This document shows positions 26,723 through 35,969 of a stretch of 64,000 bases of DNA, one piece after another. A program made the translations under genes and the position numbers. Source of the stretch: Shimazuella kribbensis DSM 45090 (GTDB lineage Bacteria; Bacillota; Bacilli; Thermoactinomycetales; Thermoactinomycetaceae); contig NZ_ATZF01000012.1 of the NCBI RefSeq assembly GCF_000428065.1, positions 1-64,000 of the forward strand. Reading direction: 5' to 3'. The notes under the pieces are model-generated. The model was not told the origin of the DNA, did not search any database, and worked only from the letters and a program-made list of their open reading frames with translations. Each line of letters opens with the position of its first letter. The first letter of the stretch is position 1.

Positions 26723-27605
26723 CAGAAATATTTTGTTGAACCACATGCATAAATGCTTGGATCGCAGGTGAAATCCACTTCTCTTTATGCCATAACATTT
26801 GTGTATAAATAGAGAAAGATGGAATATCTAGTGGGAGTACGACTAGTTCCCCTCGATCTAATTCTGCTTGAACGACTACTTCTGGGAGAAACGCAATTCC
26901 TATGCCGGAAATCGCACACTGTTTGATCGCTTCCGCACTACTAAACTCCAAAAAACTTGTAGCCTCTATGCCTCTTTTTTTGAAAAATTGATCAAATATA
27001 GTACGATACGTGCACCCTTTTTCATTGACTAAAAATTGCTCTTCTCGTAAATGTTCGAGAAGCAATTTGTCTGTGTTTAGCAAAGGATGATCCGATGATA
27101 CCAATAACCGAAATGGTTCATGCAGTAATGATTCACTGGCTATCGAGGTAGAATGAATGGGTTCATCTAGCAAAAAAACGATGTCAGTGGTCCCATCACG
27201 AAGACTCTCTTTGAGGTTATCGTAGGACATTGTGCGAAAATGAAGTCTTACACTTGGGTATTCTCGTCGAAATTGGAGAAAAGTCGATGGCAATCGATAC
27301 GCACATATCACTTCATTCGCACTAATGGTCACTGTTCCCGTTATTTGTTCCTGTTTGATCATCACTTCTCTTGCTTCATCTAACGTATTCAATGCTCGAT
27401 TCACATAAACAAGAAACTGCTTACCTGCATCCGTCAAAAGCAGCTGTTTGCCAAGTCGATCGAACAAGCGAACACCTAAATCTTTTTCTAATGCTTGCAT
27501 CTGCATTGTTACATTGGAAGGTACATAATTAAGAGCGGATGCAGCACGACTAAAATTCAGCGTATTCGCAACGGTTTGGAAGGTCACCAGTTGACGAAGT
27601 TCCAT
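26703..27605 (-). CDS. LysR-family transcriptional regulator
   Basis: A 300-residue regulator with an N-terminal winged helix (MELRQLVTFQTVANTLNFSRAA type, residues 1-60) and a periplasmic-binding-protein-like effector domain from about residue 90. It lies divergent from the MetX-like hydrolase gene at 27729, separated by 123 bp, so it probably controls that gene and itself. Its last codons run into a dead tetR fragment, so its natural C-terminus may have been altered slightly. The ligand is unknown. Confidence 0.85.
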   Translation of the reverse strand: MELRQLVTFQTVANTLNFSRAASALNYVPSNVTMQMQALEKDLGVRLFDRLGKQLLLTDAGKQFLVYVNRALNTLDEAREVMIKQEQITGTVTISANEVICAYRLPSTFLQFRREYPSVRLHFRTMSYDNLKESLRDGTTDIVFLLDEPIHSTSIASESLLHEPFRLLVSSDHPLLNTDKLLLEHLREEQFLVNEKGCTYRTIFDQFFKKRGIEATSFLEFSSAEAIKQCAISGIGIAFLPEVVVQAELDRGELVVLPLDIPSFSIYTQMLWHKEKWISPAIQAFMHVVQQNISDGGKRI

Positions 27606-27728
27606 TTTTCACACCCTTATATTCAAAAATTTTGAATCTAGAAGTCAATAACGATAAATTTACTTGATGTTATAGGTAGTATACACTAACGATACAACCA
27701 ACTTAAAGCATTTTGAAAGGAGCAGATC

Positions 27729-28742
27729 ATGGATTTTAAAATCTTTCAACTGGGAAATGTCACTCTTCAGTCAGGAGAAGTATTACCTAACGCTTTTCTT
27801 GCCTATCAAACCTATGGAAAATTAAATGCTGATAAAACAAATGTCATTGTTTATCCAACTGCTTTCGGAGACCAGCATTACCAAAATGAATGGTTAATTG
27901 GACCTGAAATGGCACTAGATCCAAATAAATACTTTATCATCGTTCCAAATTTACTTGGAAATGGACTTTCATCCTCACCTAGTAATACACCAGCTCCTTA
28001 CGATAAATCTAGATTTCCGAAAGTTACAATTTTTGATAATATTTCATTCCAACATCGTCTGATCACTGAAAAGTTTGGCATTACAAAAATAGCTCTTGTT
28101 ACAGGTTGGTCACTTGGAGCAGTTCAAACCTTCCAATGGGCAGCAAACTATCCAGACATGGTAGAACGAATCGCTCCTTTTTGTGGAACAGCAAAAACAT
28201 GGCCTCATACACAAGTTTTTTTGGAAGGAGTAAAAGCTCCTCTAGTCTCCAATCCAACTTGGGAAAAAGGCGAATATCAAAATCAACCAGAAGCTGGTAT
28301 GCGTGCAATTGGCCGGGTGTATGCTGGATGGGGTTTTTCGCAGGCATTTTATCGAGAAGAACTTTATCGAAAGCTAGGTTTTCCCACACTAGAGGAATTT
28401 CTGACTGATTTCTGGGAGAATAACTTTCTAGGAATAGATGCGAATAATTTATTAGCGATGCTATGGACAGGACAACATGCAGATATCAGCGCCAATAACC
28501 TCTATAACGGAGATTTTGAAAAAGCACTTCAGTCCATTCGAGCAAAAGCAGTAGTGATGCCCGGAATTACCGATTTATACTTTACCCCTGAGGATAGTAA
28601 ATACGAAACAGAACAAATACCAAATGCTACCTTTCGGCCTATTGATTCGATTTGGGGACATTTTGCAGGCCGTGGTATACATGATGAAGATACAAAGTTT
28701 ATAGATGATGAACTTAAAAACTTACTTGCTCTATCAATATAA
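27729..28742 (+). CDS. Alpha/beta hydrolase of the MetX-like family
   Basis: A 337-residue alpha/beta hydrolase resembling homoserine/serine O-acyltransferases (MetX-like). The nucleophile elbow is GWSLG with S128. A GNGLSSSPSNTPAPYD segment follows the third strand as in that family, the acid is in the DLYFTPED region and the histidine in WGHFAGRG. Without the strict MetX substrate motifs, acyltransferase versus hydrolase activity cannot be decided. AAAGGAG precedes the start. Probably controlled by the divergent LysR protein. Confidence 0.75.
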   Translation: MDFKIFQLGNVTLQSGEVLPNAFLAYQTYGKLNADKTNVIVYPTAFGDQHYQNEWLIGPEMALDPNKYFIIVPNLLGNGLSSSPSNTPAPYDKSRFPKVTIFDNISFQHRLITEKFGITKIALVTGWSLGAVQTFQWAANYPDMVERIAPFCGTAKTWPHTQVFLEGVKAPLVSNPTWEKGEYQNQPEAGMRAIGRVYAGWGFSQAFYREELYRKLGFPTLEEFLTDFWENNFLGIDANNLLAMLWTGQHADISANNLYNGDFEKALQSIRAKAVVMPGITDLYFTPEDSKYETEQIPNATFRPIDSIWGHFAGRGIHDEDTKFIDDELKNLLALSI

Positions 28743-28835
28743 ATTACGTAATCCATAAAGCAGCTACTCAATATATGAAATTATATCATTTTAGAATAAA
28801 ATGAAACTTTCTAGTAATTTATCGAGGTGAATAAC

Positions 28836-29834
28836 ATGATGAAAGCTATTTATTTCAATGAATTTGGTTCTCCAGTAGATGATTTTGATGCATTACAATT
28901 AGGGGAAGTACCGCTTCCAGAGATTAAGGAAAATGAAGTTCTAGTGAAGATGGTAGCGGCATCCATTAATCCTGGTGATTTTCTATTTATCCAGAATTTA
29001 TATCCAGAACCCAAAAAGCCTGTTTTCCCACAACAAATTGGCGGAAATTATGGTGCAGGTATTGTCACCAAAGTAGGAAGTAAGGTCTCATTTAAACCTG
29101 GGACATTTGTTACCTTTGGGTATTATAATACTTGGGCAGAATATGCTGCTGTGCCAGCTGAATGGCTCATCCCACTGCCATCAGACTATCCCATCGAAAA
29201 AGCTGCACAATTTTTTAATTTGATAACGGCATGGGATCTATTGGAGCAATCGAAAGTTCAATCCGGTCAATGGCTTGCACTTACAGCAGGAAACTCCAGT
29301 GTCGCGACGATGGTATCACAATTAGCCAAACTTAGAGGTGTACATGTTATCTCCATCGTTAGAAAAACACATGATCATTTAGACTTACAGACATTGGGAG
29401 TCTCACATGTAATCGATTTATCGCAGCTTTCTGGGAATATCAAAGAACCGATCATGGAGATAACACAAAATAAAGGTTTACATGGTCTCATCGATGCAGT
29501 TGGCGGTCCACTATCTAGCGATTTAATTCAATCTCTATCATTCGGTGGCCAAGTAGTGATATACGGCAACTATAGCTCCGAAAAATTTGAGTTTCATAAC
29601 TACGACATCCTGATGAATAACATTGGCATCAACGCTTATCTCTATCAATACTTCTTAACTCCACCAAAACCGGAAGATAGGAAAGTTCTGCAAAAAATTA
29701 TAGATGTCACAGGAAAAGCCGAATTTCAGGTGTCTATTGGTGGAATGCACCGTTTGGAAGATTTTAAAAATGCAGTTCATGGAAGTCTTCATTTTCCCGA
29801 ACAAGGAAAAAGATTTTTTACATTTCCTCTTTGA
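28836..29834 (+). CDS. Zinc-independent MDR-family NADPH oxidoreductase
   Basis: A 332-residue medium-chain dehydrogenase/reductase without zinc ligands, of the quinone reductase/enoyl reductase type. The N-terminal GroES-like part has VAASINPGDFLFIQ and IGGNYGAGIVTKVG; the Rossmann part has LALTAGNSSVATMVSQLAKL, with a serine-rich loop in place of the usual G-rich one, and LIDAVGGP. The start is taken as the first of two ATGs at 28836 behind GAGGTG; a GTG nine bases upstream overlaps that site. Substrate unknown. It ends at a bidirectional terminator shared with the convergent RtcB-like gene. Confidence 0.82.
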   Translation: MMKAIYFNEFGSPVDDFDALQLGEVPLPEIKENEVLVKMVAASINPGDFLFIQNLYPEPKKPVFPQQIGGNYGAGIVTKVGSKVSFKPGTFVTFGYYNTWAEYAAVPAEWLIPLPSDYPIEKAAQFFNLITAWDLLEQSKVQSGQWLALTAGNSSVATMVSQLAKLRGVHVISIVRKTHDHLDLQTLGVSHVIDLSQLSGNIKEPIMEITQNKGLHGLIDAVGGPLSSDLIQSLSFGGQVVIYGNYSSEKFEFHNYDILMNNIGINAYLYQYFLTPPKPEDRKVLQKIIDVTGKAEFQVSIGGMHRLEDFKNAVHGSLHFPEQGKRFFTFPL

Positions 29835-29838
29835 ATAT

Positions 29839-29870
29839 AAAAAATCCCCATCATAGGATCAGGGGATTTT
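29839..29870. terminator. Bidirectional terminator
   Basis: AAAATCCCC/GGGGATTTT between the MDR gene and the convergent RtcB-like gene. Confidence 0.85.
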
Positions 29871-29873
29871 GTG

Positions 29874-31301
29874 TTAGACACCTTTAATAACTGCAAGTGG
29901 TTTGCACTCTGCGACAACAGAAGCCAATCCAGCACCTTCAATCGAATCGATGATTTGATCCACATCTTTGTAAGCTTGTGGACATTCATCGAGAATACTT
30001 TGCAAGGTACGTTGGTTGACTAGTACCTCTTCATCCGTACCTACTTTCATTGACTCAGCAAATTCATCAATCGTTATCAATTCTTTGGTAGCACGTCTGG
30101 AACGAACACGTCCCGCACCATGGCAGATAGAATAAAAGTTTTTCTCCCCGCCTTTTGCTCCAACCATGATATACGAAGACGTACCCATTGATCCTGGGAT
30201 CAATGCAGGGTGCCCTGTCTCTTTATACGCCTCTGCATTAAGGAAATGACCTGCAGGTAATGCTCTTGTAGTCCCTTTGCGGTGGACCATCATTGGTTGA
30301 TTGCGATGAAATTCTTTTAACGCATAGTTGTGCATCAAATCATACAATACAGGAGCTTCAAAATCGGAACCAAACACTTCTTTAAAACCTTCTCGCACAC
30401 CATATGCCAACATATGACGATTCACAACGGCAAAGTTTAAAGCGGATTGCATGAGATTGATATATTGTTGCCCTTGATCAGAATCAATCGGAGCATAAAC
30501 AAGATTAGGGTCTGGAGTACCTACTCCCCATCTGCTCATCGCTTCTTTAAAAGTCTTGGTGTACTTAGGGCCCATCATACCACCCCAAGCTCGAGAACCA
30601 GAGTGGATCATGATGACAACTTGCCCATCTTCCAATCCCCATTTTTCAGCGATTTCTCGATTTTCTTCCCGAATGTGGATTGCTTGTATTTCGATAAAAT
30701 GATTGCCGCCACCGAGCGTTCCAACTTGCTGCCAAGCACGGCTCCACATTTTATCTGGGATTTGCTCCAAAAAATCAGTGTCAAAATCAAACTTAGCATG
30801 TTCTACATGCGTCAACGATTTACGTTGTTTTGGTGTATAGCGATCGGGGATATACTCTGGAGGCAAGCCATGTAAACCTTCTGATACGATCTTCTCTACC
30901 CGAATATTTTTATAATGAGATGCAGCCCGTTCATTGGCTGGCACAAATTTTTCAATCGACTTAATCAGCTCTCGCCGTAACTTCTTATCTTGTATATCTT
31001 CCTTTTTCAATGGAGTCAAATGAACACGCATTCCACAACCGATATCCGATCCCACAATGGATGGGGATACAAATCCATCTCGCATATTCCACACGGCTGT
31101 TGTTCCGATACATGTCCCGATTCCCACATGGGCATCTGGGGTGTAACTCATGTGTACATTTCGCGGAATTTGCAAATTGTTATCCGCCATATGATACACC
31201 TTATCTTCCATTGATGCGAAAACCTCATCATTGGCAAAGATATGAAGTTTTCCATGAGATAACTCTACTTCTCTGTGATTTTTGCCATGATTTTTCAACA
31301 T
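29874..31301 (-). CDS. rtcB: RtcB-like RNA ligase
   Basis: GTP-dependent RNA ligase that joins 2',3'-cyclic phosphate and 5'-OH ends, active in RNA repair. The protein is 475 residues. Manganese and GMP-site blocks are visible: SDIGCGMR, GTLGGGNHFIEI, IHSGSRAWG, MHNYALKEFHRNQ, RKGTTRALP and CHGAGRVRSR, whose histidine is the expected guanylylated residue. No archease gene is adjacent. It is transcribed alone from an AT-rich region next to an IS200/IS605 remnant. Confidence 0.92.
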   Translation of the reverse strand: MLKNHGKNHREVELSHGKLHIFANDEVFASMEDKVYHMADNNLQIPRNVHMSYTPDAHVGIGTCIGTTAVWNMRDGFVSPSIVGSDIGCGMRVHLTPLKKEDIQDKKLRRELIKSIEKFVPANERAASHYKNIRVEKIVSEGLHGLPPEYIPDRYTPKQRKSLTHVEHAKFDFDTDFLEQIPDKMWSRAWQQVGTLGGGNHFIEIQAIHIREENREIAEKWGLEDGQVVIMIHSGSRAWGGMMGPKYTKTFKEAMSRWGVGTPDPNLVYAPIDSDQGQQYINLMQSALNFAVVNRHMLAYGVREGFKEVFGSDFEAPVLYDLMHNYALKEFHRNQPMMVHRKGTTRALPAGHFLNAEAYKETGHPALIPGSMGTSSYIMVGAKGGEKNFYSICHGAGRVRSRRATKELITIDEFAESMKVGTDEEVLVNQRTLQSILDECPQAYKDVDQIIDSIEGAGLASVVAECKPLAVIKGV

Positions 31302-31396
31302 TTTTATATAATCTCCTTTATAGGAAAAGAACTAACATTTGTTATTTTACTATTAATTAGACTATAAAGCCATATTTTTAAGCGTTTTTACAAATG

Positions 31397-31434
31397 AAAA
31401 AGCTAATTCTTCAAAGGAAAAGAATCAGCTTTTT
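31397..31434. terminator. Terminator-like hairpin
   Basis: AAAAGCTAATTCTT pairs, with one mismatch, with AAGAATCAGCTTTT. It lies in gene-free DNA next to the IS remnant. Confidence 0.6.
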
Positions 31435-31499
31435 AAATCAATATATTTACAAATACTATCAAATTATGTTTGTACATAAAGCTTATTTTTCTTATATTC

Positions 31500-31880
31500 T
31501 TGCGAGTGGGAAAATCCACGGTTTTAATCATGGGATGATAGCGAGCGTTAGACGAGGGAGGTTTTTTCCTCCCACAAGTCTGACAAATTTTTCAGAAAGC
31601 ATCTTTGCAAACATATATTCCCCTATTAAACTATCTGTTAGTTGCTCTTTCAAAACTGGATAGGATATAGGGCCCAGCAAACCAATCGTTTTGCACGTAA
31701 AATGCTATGCGTACCAAAAAATGGCTAGACTGAAATGCGAAAACCAAGCAGTAAGTCTATTCTATGATGTAGCAACAAAACTTTTTTCAACCGTGGGGCT
31801 CACGGGGCTAGCTTGGTAATGAAGTAGTTAGTAGACTACCGTCCCAAGAATCCCATGGCTTCAGCCATGTGGAGTGTCAA
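31500..31880 (+). mobile_element. IS200/IS605-family remnant without transposase
   Basis: The left part has AAAATCCACGGTTTTAATCATGGG, interrupted here as AAAATCCACGG then TTTTAATCATGGG, and a GGGAGGTTTTTTCCTCCC hairpin. The right part has GGGGCTAGCTTGG, TAGTAGACTACCGTCCC, AAGAATCCC and a final hairpin ATGGCTTCAGCCAT followed by GTGGAG. These match the ends of TnpB-carrying elements, whose 3' segment doubles as the guide-RNA scaffold. No intact tnpA or tnpB frame lies between them. It is a deletion derivative, 370-380 bp; exact ends are uncertain. Confidence 0.65.
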
Positions 31881-32170
31881 ATCTTCTTTCTAAGTAATAT
31901 CCAATATCCCAAACCTACAAATATAGTGAGAGAAAACAGTGTAGTAATACAAACTCTTAGCAAGGTATAATCAAATTCCTTCCATCCTGTGACAAAGATA
32001 ATAAGAGCTAATCCTCCCAATAAAAAGGTAAATAATAATCGATACAGCCGATAACCCATCAACTGTGCTCTTTCATCTTTTCCTTCTTTCATTACCAAGA
32101 TCACAAAAACGATCATAGCAAAGAAAGCAAATGCAGATAAACCATTTGTAATCGTGATTAATGTTTCCAT
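31877..32170 (-). CDS. Small membrane protein paired with an XRE regulator
   Basis: A 97-residue protein with three membrane segments (about residues 6-24, 43-62 and 72-90). The start METLIT at 32170 is favoured because AAGGGAAGAG stands before it; an ATG seven codons upstream overlaps the regulator stop. The pairing of a short XRE repressor with a small multi-span membrane protein is common in Bacillota, where both are autoregulated. I do not know a function. Confidence 0.7.
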   Translation of the reverse strand: METLITITNGLSAFAFFAMIVFVILVMKEGKDERAQLMGYRLYRLLFTFLLGGLALIIFVTGWKEFDYTLLRVCITTLFSLTIFVGLGYWILLRKKI

Positions 32171-32187
32171 TTTCTTCTCTTCCCTTC

Positions 32188-32403
32188 TCATTTTTTATAT
32201 TGAAATACTTCATTTATGTCTACTCCAAAGGCATTAGCTATCTCAAAACCAAGTGTCAATGAAGGAGTATACTTACCTTTTTCTATCGAAATAATCGTTT
32301 GTCTTGTGACACCTGCCTTTTCAGCTAGAGCCTGTTGTGTCATTTTGTATTCTGCTCTTAAAACAGATATCCGATTTGTTAACTCCCCACTTTGCTCTCC
32401 CAA
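32188..32403 (-). CDS. Small XRE-family repressor
   Basis: A 71-residue helix-turn-helix protein, little more than the DNA-binding domain: ISVLRAEYKMTQQALAEKAGV then TRQTIISIEKGKY. The start is TTG (32403) behind AGGAGG with 10 bases between. It overlaps or abuts the following membrane-protein gene. Two palindromes at 32439-32474 just upstream are likely its operators, so autoregulation is inferred. Confidence 0.85.
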   Translation of the reverse strand: MGEQSGELTNRISVLRAEYKMTQQALAEKAGVTRQTIISIEKGKYTPSLTLGFEIANAFGVDINEVFQYKK

Positions 32404-32438
32404 TTTTTATCTACCTCCTATTTAAAGGTATAGTTTAC

Positions 32439-32474
32439 TTTACATATAGTAATATATTTTTTACATATTGTAAA
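32439..32474. promoter_or_regulatory. Twin palindromic operator of the XRE regulator
   Basis: TTTACATATTGTAAA (32460-32474, a 15-bp near-perfect palindrome) and TTTACATATAGTAA (32439-32452) lie about two helical turns apart, directly upstream of the regulator. A third related half-site TTTTAC follows. Confidence 0.55.
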
Positions 32475-32544
32475 GTTTATTTTACACAAAATAATAAACA
32501 GTATCTAATAGAATTGCTCTTTATACACCGAAAATTTGTCTTTA

Positions 32545-33795
32545 TTATTTAAATGGCATAGAAACAATAATACAAGTACCATTGCGATAGGTTTGATCCA
32601 AAAAAATTCTTCCATGATGAGTATCTACAATCCATTTTGCAATCGACAATCCTAATCCTGTACCGCCATGAGATCTAGCTTTATCTCCTCTATAAAATCG
32701 ATCAAAAATAGAAGGAGCATCGTCTTCATGAATCCCTATGCCTGTGTCTTTTATCACTATTTCTATTTTATTTTTATTTTTCTTACATGATAAAAAAATG
32801 CTCCCTTGTGGAACATTGTATTTTACTGCATTGTCTAATAAGATAACCAGCAATTGTCTGAATCTCTCCTCATCTCCTACCCATTGAAGATCGGATTCCA
32901 TGTCAAAGGTAAAGGTTATCCCCTTGATCGAAGCAATAGGCTTAAACATTTCTAATACTTCCATTGCTACTTTATCCACAGTCAAGTTAACTTTTTGAAT
33001 TTGAACTTGAGATGAATCTGTCCGTGCCAACGTCAACAAATCTGTAACTAATTTACTCATTCTTCTTGTTTCCTTCAAAACTCTAGAAATTTCTGGGCTT
33101 TTTTGTTGAATCGTACTGCTTGGGTACCGCAACAACAATTCTGTATTTAGTTGAATCGTGGCTAATGGAGTACGTAACTCATGTGAAGCATCAGCAATAA
33201 ACTCCTGTTGTTTTTCCCAAGACTTTCGAATAGGTACAAGTGCTCTTCCAGCAAGAAAATAACCAGCTGTGATGGTGGCTATTACAGCTAATAAAATTCC
33301 TATACCGATCACTTGCAGCAATGTTTCTAAAAATACTTGTTCTGCATCCATATTTCGCACCAATTGAATAAGTTTTACCTCTCCTCCAATGGTTGGAAAG
33401 GCAGATGGAGAAAGATTTAAAACTCGGTAATAATGATTGTTAACTTGTATGGTATCGAACTTTTGTTGTTTGGATGGGATAAACTGTTTTATAAACATTC
33501 TCACATTGATGTCTACCATTTTGTTTTTCGAATCTTGATAAATAAGCTTATTTTCTTGATCCCAAACGAATAAATATATCCGTAAATCAATGGTACCTCC
33601 CTTAGGATAAATACGGATACCAGGATGTTTTAATTTTGACTCTATTTGTTTGGTTTCATTTTCGAGTGAATGATCTATCTGACCAATGATTTTTTGTTGC
33701 ACAAAAAAATATAAAAAAAGTCCACTAATCAGGAGTATCAAAAAAATCACTCCTGCGTTTAACGCAGTTAGCTTCCATTTTGTTTTATGTATCAT
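32545..33795 (-). CDS. Sensor histidine kinase
   Basis: A 416-residue membrane kinase. Membrane segments lie at about residues 9-32 and 157-180 and flank an extracytoplasmic domain of roughly 125 residues. HisKA follows with DASHELRTPLA, then an HATPase domain with DNAVKYN, DTGIGI and GGTGLGLSIAKWIV. Its start overlaps the response-regulator stop by 11 bases, so the pair is cotranscribed. It resembles the BaeS/CiaH type. The ligand is unknown; the secreted protein encoded just upstream may be a partner. Confidence 0.9.
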   Translation of the reverse strand: MIHKTKWKLTALNAGVIFLILLISGLFLYFFVQQKIIGQIDHSLENETKQIESKLKHPGIRIYPKGGTIDLRIYLFVWDQENKLIYQDSKNKMVDINVRMFIKQFIPSKQQKFDTIQVNNHYYRVLNLSPSAFPTIGGEVKLIQLVRNMDAEQVFLETLLQVIGIGILLAVIATITAGYFLAGRALVPIRKSWEKQQEFIADASHELRTPLATIQLNTELLLRYPSSTIQQKSPEISRVLKETRRMSKLVTDLLTLARTDSSQVQIQKVNLTVDKVAMEVLEMFKPIASIKGITFTFDMESDLQWVGDEERFRQLLVILLDNAVKYNVPQGSIFLSCKKNKNKIEIVIKDTGIGIHEDDAPSIFDRFYRGDKARSHGGTGLGLSIAKWIVDTHHGRIFLDQTYRNGTCIIVSMPFK

Positions 33796-34468
33796 GTGTA
33801 TCTTTTTCCTTTAACATAAAACCTACACCACGAATATTTTGGATCATGCTATGATAACTACCTAGTTTTTTACGAAGATAATGCATGTATACATCAATTA
33901 CGGTAGATTCCATATCAAAATAATCGCCCCAAACACGATCAAAAATCTGCTCTCTCGTTAGGATTTGTTCGCTATTTAACACGAGAAATTCAAGTACTTG
34001 ATATTCTTTTTTTGTTAGTTTTAACTGCTGTCCACCAGCGAATCCTTTCAAATTTTTCGGTTGAAGTAAAATTGGCCCATAAATTACTTCACCATCTAAA
34101 TTTACATTACCCCCTCGACGTAATAATGCCCTAACTCGTGCTAATAGTTCCGGCACAGCAAACGGTTTTACTAGATAATCATCTGCTCCTGCATCTAATC
34201 CTTCTACTCTATCCGATATACCATCTTTAGCAGTTAAGAAAATGATGGGATAACTGACTTGCTTAAGCCGAAGATTTTGTACAATGGTTACTCCACTCAA
34301 ACTAGGTAACATAATATCCAAAATAGCTAGATCATATATATTTTGCTCTGCCAAATAAAGACCTTCAGCTCCATCTTTTGAAGCATCTACATGATATCCT
34401 TCATCTTTAAAAACACTAACCATTGCTTGAAGAAGCGAAACATCATCTTCTACTATTAAAATCTTCAT
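33785..34468 (-). CDS. OmpR-family response regulator
   Basis: A 227-residue regulator with a receiver domain (acidic pair E7/D8-D9, phosphorylated D51, FLTAKD lysine near 100) and a C-terminal winged helix (about residues 130-225, with TKKEYQVLEFL and VIDVYMHYLRKKLG). The start MKILIVEDD at 34468 is preceded by AGGAGTGATG; the longer frame upstream runs into the secreted-protein gene. Partner of the kinase at 32545. Confidence 0.92.
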   Translation of the reverse strand: MKILIVEDDVSLLQAMVSVFKDEGYHVDASKDGAEGLYLAEQNIYDLAILDIMLPSLSGVTIVQNLRLKQVSYPIIFLTAKDGISDRVEGLDAGADDYLVKPFAVPELLARVRALLRRGGNVNLDGEVIYGPILLQPKNLKGFAGGQQLKLTKKEYQVLEFLVLNSEQILTREQIFDRVWGDYFDMESTVIDVYMHYLRKKLGSYHSMIQNIRGVGFMLKEKDTHDT

Positions 34469-34529
34469 CGACTCATCACTCCTAAAAAAGGAAGGAACTA
34501 CTTCGTCCCCTTCCTTTTCTTCACATTCT

Positions 34530-34988
34530 TTATTTTGTTTGAAGTTGACTTTTTGAAATGATGTGCACGCCATCACCTTGTTTGCTTTTTGTTATGAGTT
34601 GATCTTTATGAATCGTACGAACATGTTCAAATTTTGCTTTTACTGATTTTTCGATTTCCTCAGATGATTGCTTATCATTTGTCAAAAATTTGGTTAATTC
34701 CTTTTCTGTTACCCCATTTTCTTTTGCTATCTCTACAATTGTCTTTCCGGCTGATAGCTGTTTTTGTAATTCATCACTAGTAAGATGTAGCAATTGTAAC
34801 AGACCTTTTTGACTGATTTGTATAGAAGAAGACTTTTTTATAACTGGTTTTTTCGAAATCGTTTTATTGATGACTGGTTTTGTTTTAGGAACATCTGGCA
34901 GTAAGTCCGCAGATGCATATACACTTCCTGTCCCAATTCCTATTACTGCCAAACAAAGTGCCAAACTCATCTTTGTTTTACGTAACAT
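34530..34988 (-). CDS. Secreted protein next to the two-component system
   Basis: A 152-residue protein with a signal peptide (MLRKTKMSLALCLAVIGIG, cleavage probably after VYASA). The mature part has a lysine-rich stretch, then LLQLLHLTSDELQKQLSAGK followed by TIVEIAKENGV, a helical motif found in many secreted Bacillales proteins of unknown function. The start at 34988 is chosen because AAGGATGAG precedes it. It is 61 bases before the response regulator on the same strand, so it is likely its target, sensor input or operon partner. Confidence 0.75.
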   Translation of the reverse strand: MLRKTKMSLALCLAVIGIGTGSVYASADLLPDVPKTKPVINKTISKKPVIKKSSSIQISQKGLLQLLHLTSDELQKQLSAGKTIVEIAKENGVTEKELTKFLTNDKQSSEEIEKSVKAKFEHVRTIHKDQLITKSKQGDGVHIISKSQLQTK

Positions 34989-35061
34989 GTTCTCATCCTT
35001 CTCTCTGCTTTGTTTTCTTGTTACATCCAAAAGTATAGAAAGAAAGATTTAAATTTCACTT

Positions 35062-35090
35062 AAAAAAAGACTCCTTCTTTTGAAGGAATC
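35062..35090 (-). terminator. Rho-independent terminator
   Basis: On the minus strand GATTCCTTC pairs with GAAGGAGTC with one mismatch, followed by T7. It closes the MFS-AKR transcript. Confidence 0.75.
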
Positions 35091-35105
35091 TCAAAAAATA
35101 TCTCC

Positions 35106-35948
35106 TTAAAAATCAAAGTTATCAGGATCTGGGCCAACACGTGTATCTTGATTTAAAGCACTAATCCGTTTCATTTCAACTTCTGTTAACTCAAAATCAA
35201 ATACAGAAGCATTTTCGATAATCCGCTGTTCTTTCGTCGATTTTGGAATCGTAACAATTTCATTTTGTAAATCCCAGCGAATGATGACTTGAGCAGTAGA
35301 CTTGTTGTATTTCTTTCCGATTTCTTGCAGCACTTCGTTATTTAACAATTGTCCTTGCATGAGTGGGGACCATGCTTCTACTTGAATGTCATGCTCTCTA
35401 CAATAATTACGTAGTTCCAACTGTGTAAGTCGTGGATGGAACTCGATCTGATTGATAACTGGCTTTACTTCGGCTTGTTCCATCAACGACTCGAGGTGAT
35501 GAACTTGGAAATTGCTCACACCGATCGCCCGAATTTTTCTTTGATGATACAATGTCTCCATTGCTTTCCATGCAGCTTGGTATTTTCCTTCCACAGGCCA
35601 GTGAATCAAATAGAGATCGAGATAGTCCAAATCTAGTTTCTTTAAACTCGTTTCAAAAGCGGCTAAGGTTTCTTCGTATCCAAGATCAGCATTCCACACT
35701 TTCGAAGTGACAAATAAATCCTCACGGGTAATACCTGCTGCTTTTAACCCCTCTTTTATACCTTGTCCTACTCCTTCTTCATTTCCGTAAATGGCAGCAG
35801 TATCGATACTGCGATAACCATGAGCAATCGCAGTTTTTACTGCGTTTACTAGTTCTGGACCCTCTTCTACTTGAAATACGCCAAGTCCTAGCCATGGCAT
35901 TTTCACACCATTATTTAAAGTAATTGTATCTTGTAGATTGTTAGGCAT
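35106..35948 (-). CDS. Aldo/keto reductase
   Basis: A 280-residue NADPH-dependent aldo/keto reductase close in plan to the Bacillus glyoxal/methylglyoxal reductase YvgN. The catalytic tetrad is in place: D49 and Y54 (RSIDTAAIYGNE), K83 (VTSKVW) and H116 (LIHWPVE). IPKSTKEQRIIEN binds the cofactor phosphate. It lies 21 bases after the MFS transporter stop on the same strand, so they are probably one transcript under the divergent HxlR regulator. Confidence 0.9.
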   Translation of the reverse strand: MPNNLQDTITLNNGVKMPWLGLGVFQVEEGPELVNAVKTAIAHGYRSIDTAAIYGNEEGVGQGIKEGLKAAGITREDLFVTSKVWNADLGYEETLAAFETSLKKLDLDYLDLYLIHWPVEGKYQAAWKAMETLYHQRKIRAIGVSNFQVHHLESLMEQAEVKPVINQIEFHPRLTQLELRNYCREHDIQVEAWSPLMQGQLLNNEVLQEIGKKYNKSTAQVIIRWDLQNEIVTIPKSTKEQRIIENASVFDFELTEVEMKRISALNQDTRVGPDPDNFDF

Positions 35949-35969
35949 TTTATACGTCCCCTTATCATT

